The notes under the pieces were generated by a model. The model did no database searches and was not told the DNA's origin. It was given only the letters and a program-made list of their open reading frames with translations. Position numbers and translations under genes: made by a program. A stretch of 64,000 bases of DNA from Massilia psychrophila (GTDB lineage: Bacteria > Pseudomonadota > Gammaproteobacteria > Burkholderiales > Burkholderiaceae_D), in the NCBI RefSeq assembly GCF_002760665.1, contig NZ_PDOB01000013.1, positions 62,001 to 126,000 of the forward strand. Direction: 5' to 3'. Of this stretch, positions 61,216 through 64,000 are shown piece by piece (positions within the stretch are counted from its first letter, which is position 1; each line of letters opens with the position of its first letter).

Positions 61216-63355
61216 GGTCTTTGAGCAAACACCAGGCGCCGCGGAGTCGGGTTTCCTATGCCCGCAGCGTGTCTTATGGGTCGAGCCAGACAAAGATCTA
61301 CTCGTCACGATCGGACTTCAAGAAAAACTCAAGAAACCCGAGATATATCGCCTCAAGGAGGTGATGGATCTTCTGCGACACGGCACATTGCAACGAGTCG
61401 AGGTCAAGCTTCGCCCCTATGTATTCCAAGCTGAGGAGTCAATACCGAAGAAGAGTCTGCGTATCAGGGACCGCGCATGGTCGATCATCAAACCACTGGT
61501 CCAGGAAGACAACATTCCTGAGGTTTATCTTCCCGCAACGAGTGGTCACTTGATATCCACGCGGGCGAAGGAACTAGGACTGTTCCCTAAACAGGTCCAT
61601 CGACCACTGTACAGATACTTGGCTTTTGGCAGTTGCACTGATGCACTAATAGCGTGTTACGACTTGTGTGGTCCTGCGGGGAAGCCTCAACAACCTGGCA
61701 CTCGAAAACGCGGGCCACGTCCTAATCGAGTCAAGGTCAACAACAACGACCTAACGCTCCTTGGTCCTTCCACCGCCGATGTGAAAGAAAAGATCATCAA
61801 GGGTATCAATGAGTTTCTCAAGTCCGGGATCACTGAGAAAAAGGCTTGGGAGGAGACAAAACGAGTGTACTTCAATACCGGAGCGATCGAGCATGGAAGC
61901 ACACTGGTCCCTATACTGCCTAAAGCGCATGAGGCGCCCTCGCTCTTTCAGTTCAAGCAGGTCGTAAAGGAGATGGACCGCGATCTTTCGGTGACCAAAC
62001 GGAATACCAGTACCACCACGTGGGAGTTGAAGCATCGGGGGGTACTGGGAAGTTCGCGACGCCGCGTGTTTGGTCCTGCTTCTCGCTTCGAGATTGATGC
62101 AACTATTGTTGATGTCTACCTGGTTTCGGTGTTTAACCGTGCTTGGCTGATCGGGCGTCCCGTACTGTACGTAATCGTCGATGTTTTCTCTCGTATGGTG
62201 GTCGGATTCTACCTCGGCCTGGAAGGACCAAGCTGGGAAGGTGCTCGACTTGCGTTGTGTAATGCATTTACAAACAAAGTAGAATTCTGTCGACAGTTTG
62301 GTGTCGAGATCAATGAGGAAATGTGGCCCTGTCATCATCTACCCCACAAGCTGCTTTGCGACAATGGAGAGATGAAGAGCCATGCATCCGATGCGTTGAC
62401 AAACCGGCTTGGCATCGTTGTGCAGAACGCGGCGGTCCGGCGACCCGACTGGAAACCGAACGTTGAGCAGCAGTTCAATCTCATCAACAACCATACAATT
62501 CATTTTGAACCTGGGGCGTTGAATCGCCGGTTGGACGAGATGAAAAGACGGAATTGTCAGCTGGACGCTTGCCTGACAATCCCGGAATTGACTGCAATCC
62601 TGATTCGCAAACTCATCAAGTACAACTGGTCGTCTTACCGTGCAGATGCGCTACCGGAAGCAATGTTGGGTGACAATCTGGTTGACGCCACTCCTATATC
62701 AATATGGAGCTGGGGCATGGAACACCTTACCGGTGGAGCTAAGGCTATCGGGAAGCAGGAAGTATGGACGAAGCTCCTTCCGGAGGCGACCGCGTCAGTC
62801 AGACGCGACGGGATTTACTTTGAAGGGCGACGCTACGTTTGCCCACGTGCCATCAACGAAGAATGGTTTGCAAGGGCAAGAACAAAAGGAAAGGTCGAGC
62901 CGATCGAGATCCGGCATCTGCCATACACACCCGCTCAAATTTGGGTTCTTAACTCAGCATCACGCGAGTGGGAACTATGCGAGCTACTAGATCGTGACGA
63001 GAAGTATCGGCTCGCTCGCCTAGAAGAAATGCTCGATCGGGCTAAGCTGTTGGCCTTGGAAGCCGACCAAAATGCTTCGGAGCTGCAGCAAGAGTTTGCC
63101 AAGTTTGACGCCGAGTGCGACGCCATCACTGCGACCGCAAAAAAAGCTGCGGCGAAAGCCAAGCAGGGATTAAGCAAAACCGAGAAGAAAGCGAACGTGC
63201 AGGCAAATCGGGCTTTCGAGAAAACGGCCGAGCGTGTCGAACATGCGCGTGAAGCGGCGCAATCGTATTGCGAGCCGCCGGCGCAGGATAATGTTGTGAA
63301 GTTGCGTCCCGATATGCGAAAACAAAATCCGCTCGACGACATCTGGAGTCTATAA
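61193..63355 (+). CDS. tnsB: TnsB-like DDE transposase
   Basis: 720 residues. N-terminal helix-turn-helix domains should read the end repeats. The integrase core shows the first Asp in RFEIDATIVDVYLV (about residue 301), the second in LLCDNGEMKSH (about 390) and Glu in WKPNVEQQFNLINNH (about 424). A Mu-type beta-barrel follows. The tail (about 610-700) is an Ala/Lys/Glu-rich coiled coil and ends in NPLDDIWSL, the likely TnsC contact. It joins the 3' ends to the target. Confidence 0.93.
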   Translation: MNLLQPVEVFEQTPGAAESGFLCPQRVLWVEPDKDLLVTIGLQEKLKKPEIYRLKEVMDLLRHGTLQRVEVKLRPYVFQAEESIPKKSLRIRDRAWSIIKPLVQEDNIPEVYLPATSGHLISTRAKELGLFPKQVHRPLYRYLAFGSCTDALIACYDLCGPAGKPQQPGTRKRGPRPNRVKVNNNDLTLLGPSTADVKEKIIKGINEFLKSGITEKKAWEETKRVYFNTGAIEHGSTLVPILPKAHEAPSLFQFKQVVKEMDRDLSVTKRNTSTTTWELKHRGVLGSSRRRVFGPASRFEIDATIVDVYLVSVFNRAWLIGRPVLYVIVDVFSRMVVGFYLGLEGPSWEGARLALCNAFTNKVEFCRQFGVEINEEMWPCHHLPHKLLCDNGEMKSHASDALTNRLGIVVQNAAVRRPDWKPNVEQQFNLINNHTIHFEPGALNRRLDEMKRRNCQLDACLTIPELTAILIRKLIKYNWSSYRADALPEAMLGDNLVDATPISIWSWGMEHLTGGAKAIGKQEVWTKLLPEATASVRRDGIYFEGRRYVCPRAINEEWFARARTKGKVEPIEIRHLPYTPAQIWVLNSASREWELCELLDRDEKYRLARLEEMLDRAKLLALEADQNASELQQEFAKFDAECDAITATAKKAAAKAKQGLSKTEKKANVQANRAFEKTAERVEHAREAAQSYCEPPAQDNVVKLRPDMRKQNPLDDIWSL

Positions 63356-63383
63356 CTTACTGCATCCTTGGAGCAGGGTGACG

Positions 63384-64000
63384 ATGGAGAGGGCAATGGA
63401 AGTCAATCATTTCTGTCCCACATATGTCGAGCAGAATATCGCGGAGTATCGCGACAACCCGCTCATCGAGGCCCTGCCCCCAATCTTCTCCGAGAATGAA
63501 GCTGCACGGGCGATGATCCTGCGTCCACAGATCCAACCGGAAGAGCGAGCGATGTCAACTGAAGAGCGCTGGCATTTGCTTGCGCGGCTGAAGTATGTCG
63601 TGATCCCTCGTCTGATTTTCTATGACGTCGAACGCACTATCTCGCGCCTGCTCCGGGCGGGCTACGTCGTCCGTAATCCATCCGAAGCAGCGACTTGGCG
63701 CAGCATCTATACCGCTCAGGATCGCGAGCAGTCGCGGAACCTAGACTGGCAACTGATCCCTTGCGAATCGCAACTGCTCATTGTCGGACTAAGCGGTTCG
63801 GGCAAAACAACTTGTGCCGATGCGGTCTTGCGATCCTACCCACAGCAGATCATCCATCACTCTATATGGCGAGGGCGGCACCTGCCGATCACCCAACTGG
63901 TATGGCTCAAGGTCACCTGCCCCAAAAACGGCTCAATTTCGAGTTTTTGCCGGGAGTTCGCACGGCAGGTCGATGTCGCCCTCGACACTGGTGGAAAGTA
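63384..64000 (+). CDS. tnsC: TnsC-like AAA+ ATPase, N-terminal part
   Basis: Starts at ATG 63384 (or 63396, same frame), 28 bases after tnsB, and is open to the right edge. The visible 205 residues include PLIEALPPIFSENEA, a basic linker and Walker A LLIVGLSGSGKTTCADAVL near residue 137. TnsC/TniB ATPases bridge the target selector and the transposase and signal with ATP. Walker B and the rest are outside the window. Confidence 0.9.
   Translation, partial: MERAMEVNHFCPTYVEQNIAEYRDNPLIEALPPIFSENEAARAMILRPQIQPEERAMSTEERWHLLARLKYVVIPRLIFYDVERTISRLLRAGYVVRNPSEAATWRSIYTAQDREQSRNLDWQLIPCESQLLIVGLSGSGKTTCADAVLRSYPQQIIHHSIWRGRHLPITQLVWLKVTCPKNGSISSFCREFARQVDVALDTGGK

Larger units (their letters stand above)
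51481..64000 (+). mobile_element. Tn7-like transposon inserted downstream of glmS, right part beyond the window
   Basis: The element starts in the attTn7 position after glmS, carries 20-bp end repeats, and encodes tnsA, tnsB and tnsC in the Tn7 order on the plus strand. Between its end and tnsA are about 8.7 kb of cargo, whereas in Tn7 itself tnsA lies next to the end. The exact end is not fixed: a TGT at 51481 (16 bases after the stop) and a TGAAC at 51490 (the Tn7-like 25-base distance) are both possible. Target selector genes (tnsD/tniQ), the far end and any target-site duplication are out of view. Confidence 0.8.

Overview
The window looks like chromosomal DNA of a GC-rich betaproteobacterium, most likely Oxalobacteraceae (Massilia, Duganella or Janthinobacterium type). 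The reasons are the gene order mnmG-rsmG-parA-parB followed by atpIBEFHAGDC, the strong G/C bias at third codon positions, and the family-level resemblance of many products. This is inferred from recognised protein families; no database search was run.

Layout. 1-10 kb is ordinary housekeeping: DUF1289, a ribbon-helix-helix regulator with a PHB-depolymerase-like esterase, argB, tRNA-Thr, a TraB/GumN protein, a HAD nucleotidase, slmA, a pabB-pabC fusion, a glutathione peroxidase, a PPK2 kinase, and a relic of an ompW gene. 10-17.3 kb is a complete F1Fo ATP synthase operon on the minus strand. 17.5-22.1 kb is the chromosome partition block (parB, parA, rsmG, mnmG) with three parS sites and an unusual AT-rich repeat array upstream of parA. 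22.3-31.1 kb holds an iron alcohol dehydrogenase, a branched-chain amino-acid ABC importer (livG, F, K, H, M), a GMC oxidoreductase and a nitronate monooxygenase. 31.1-32.3 kb has no gene and carries three diverged tandem modules, each with DnaA boxes and a CTA-trinucleotide tract; I read it as a probable oriC. 32.3-51.5 kb returns to core genes: an MTA/SAH nucleosidase, ald, putA with a divergent Lrp regulator, a LysR regulator, a chemoreceptor, a ferredoxin, coaD, rsmD, glmU, an ABC exporter with an odd ATPase, another Lrp regulator, and glmS.

The accessory region begins just after the glmS stop codon, the classical attTn7 position, and runs past the right edge. It has 20-bp end repeats near 51.5 kb and tnsA, tnsB and the start of tnsC at 60.3-64.0 kb. 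The cargo between them has two parts. The first is decayed: an IS relic, a truncated DUF4297-type nuclease gene and an XRE-regulator pseudogene. The second is an intact, tightly overlapped three-gene operon: an FAD/NAD(P)-binding Rossmann protein with a large C-terminal region, a small middle protein, and an SMC/Rad50-like ATPase with a zinc-hook CxxC. This architecture matches the ABC-three-component (ABC-3C) conflict systems proposed from comparative genomics. It is the best candidate here for a little-described defence system, delivered by a Tn7-like transposon.

How the parts fit: genes left of the putative origin (liv, mnmG-parAB, atp) run leftward, away from it, and several to its right (the nucleosidase, glmU, glmS) run rightward, as expected for co-orientation with replication. 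The parS cluster lies about 9 kb from the DnaA-box region.
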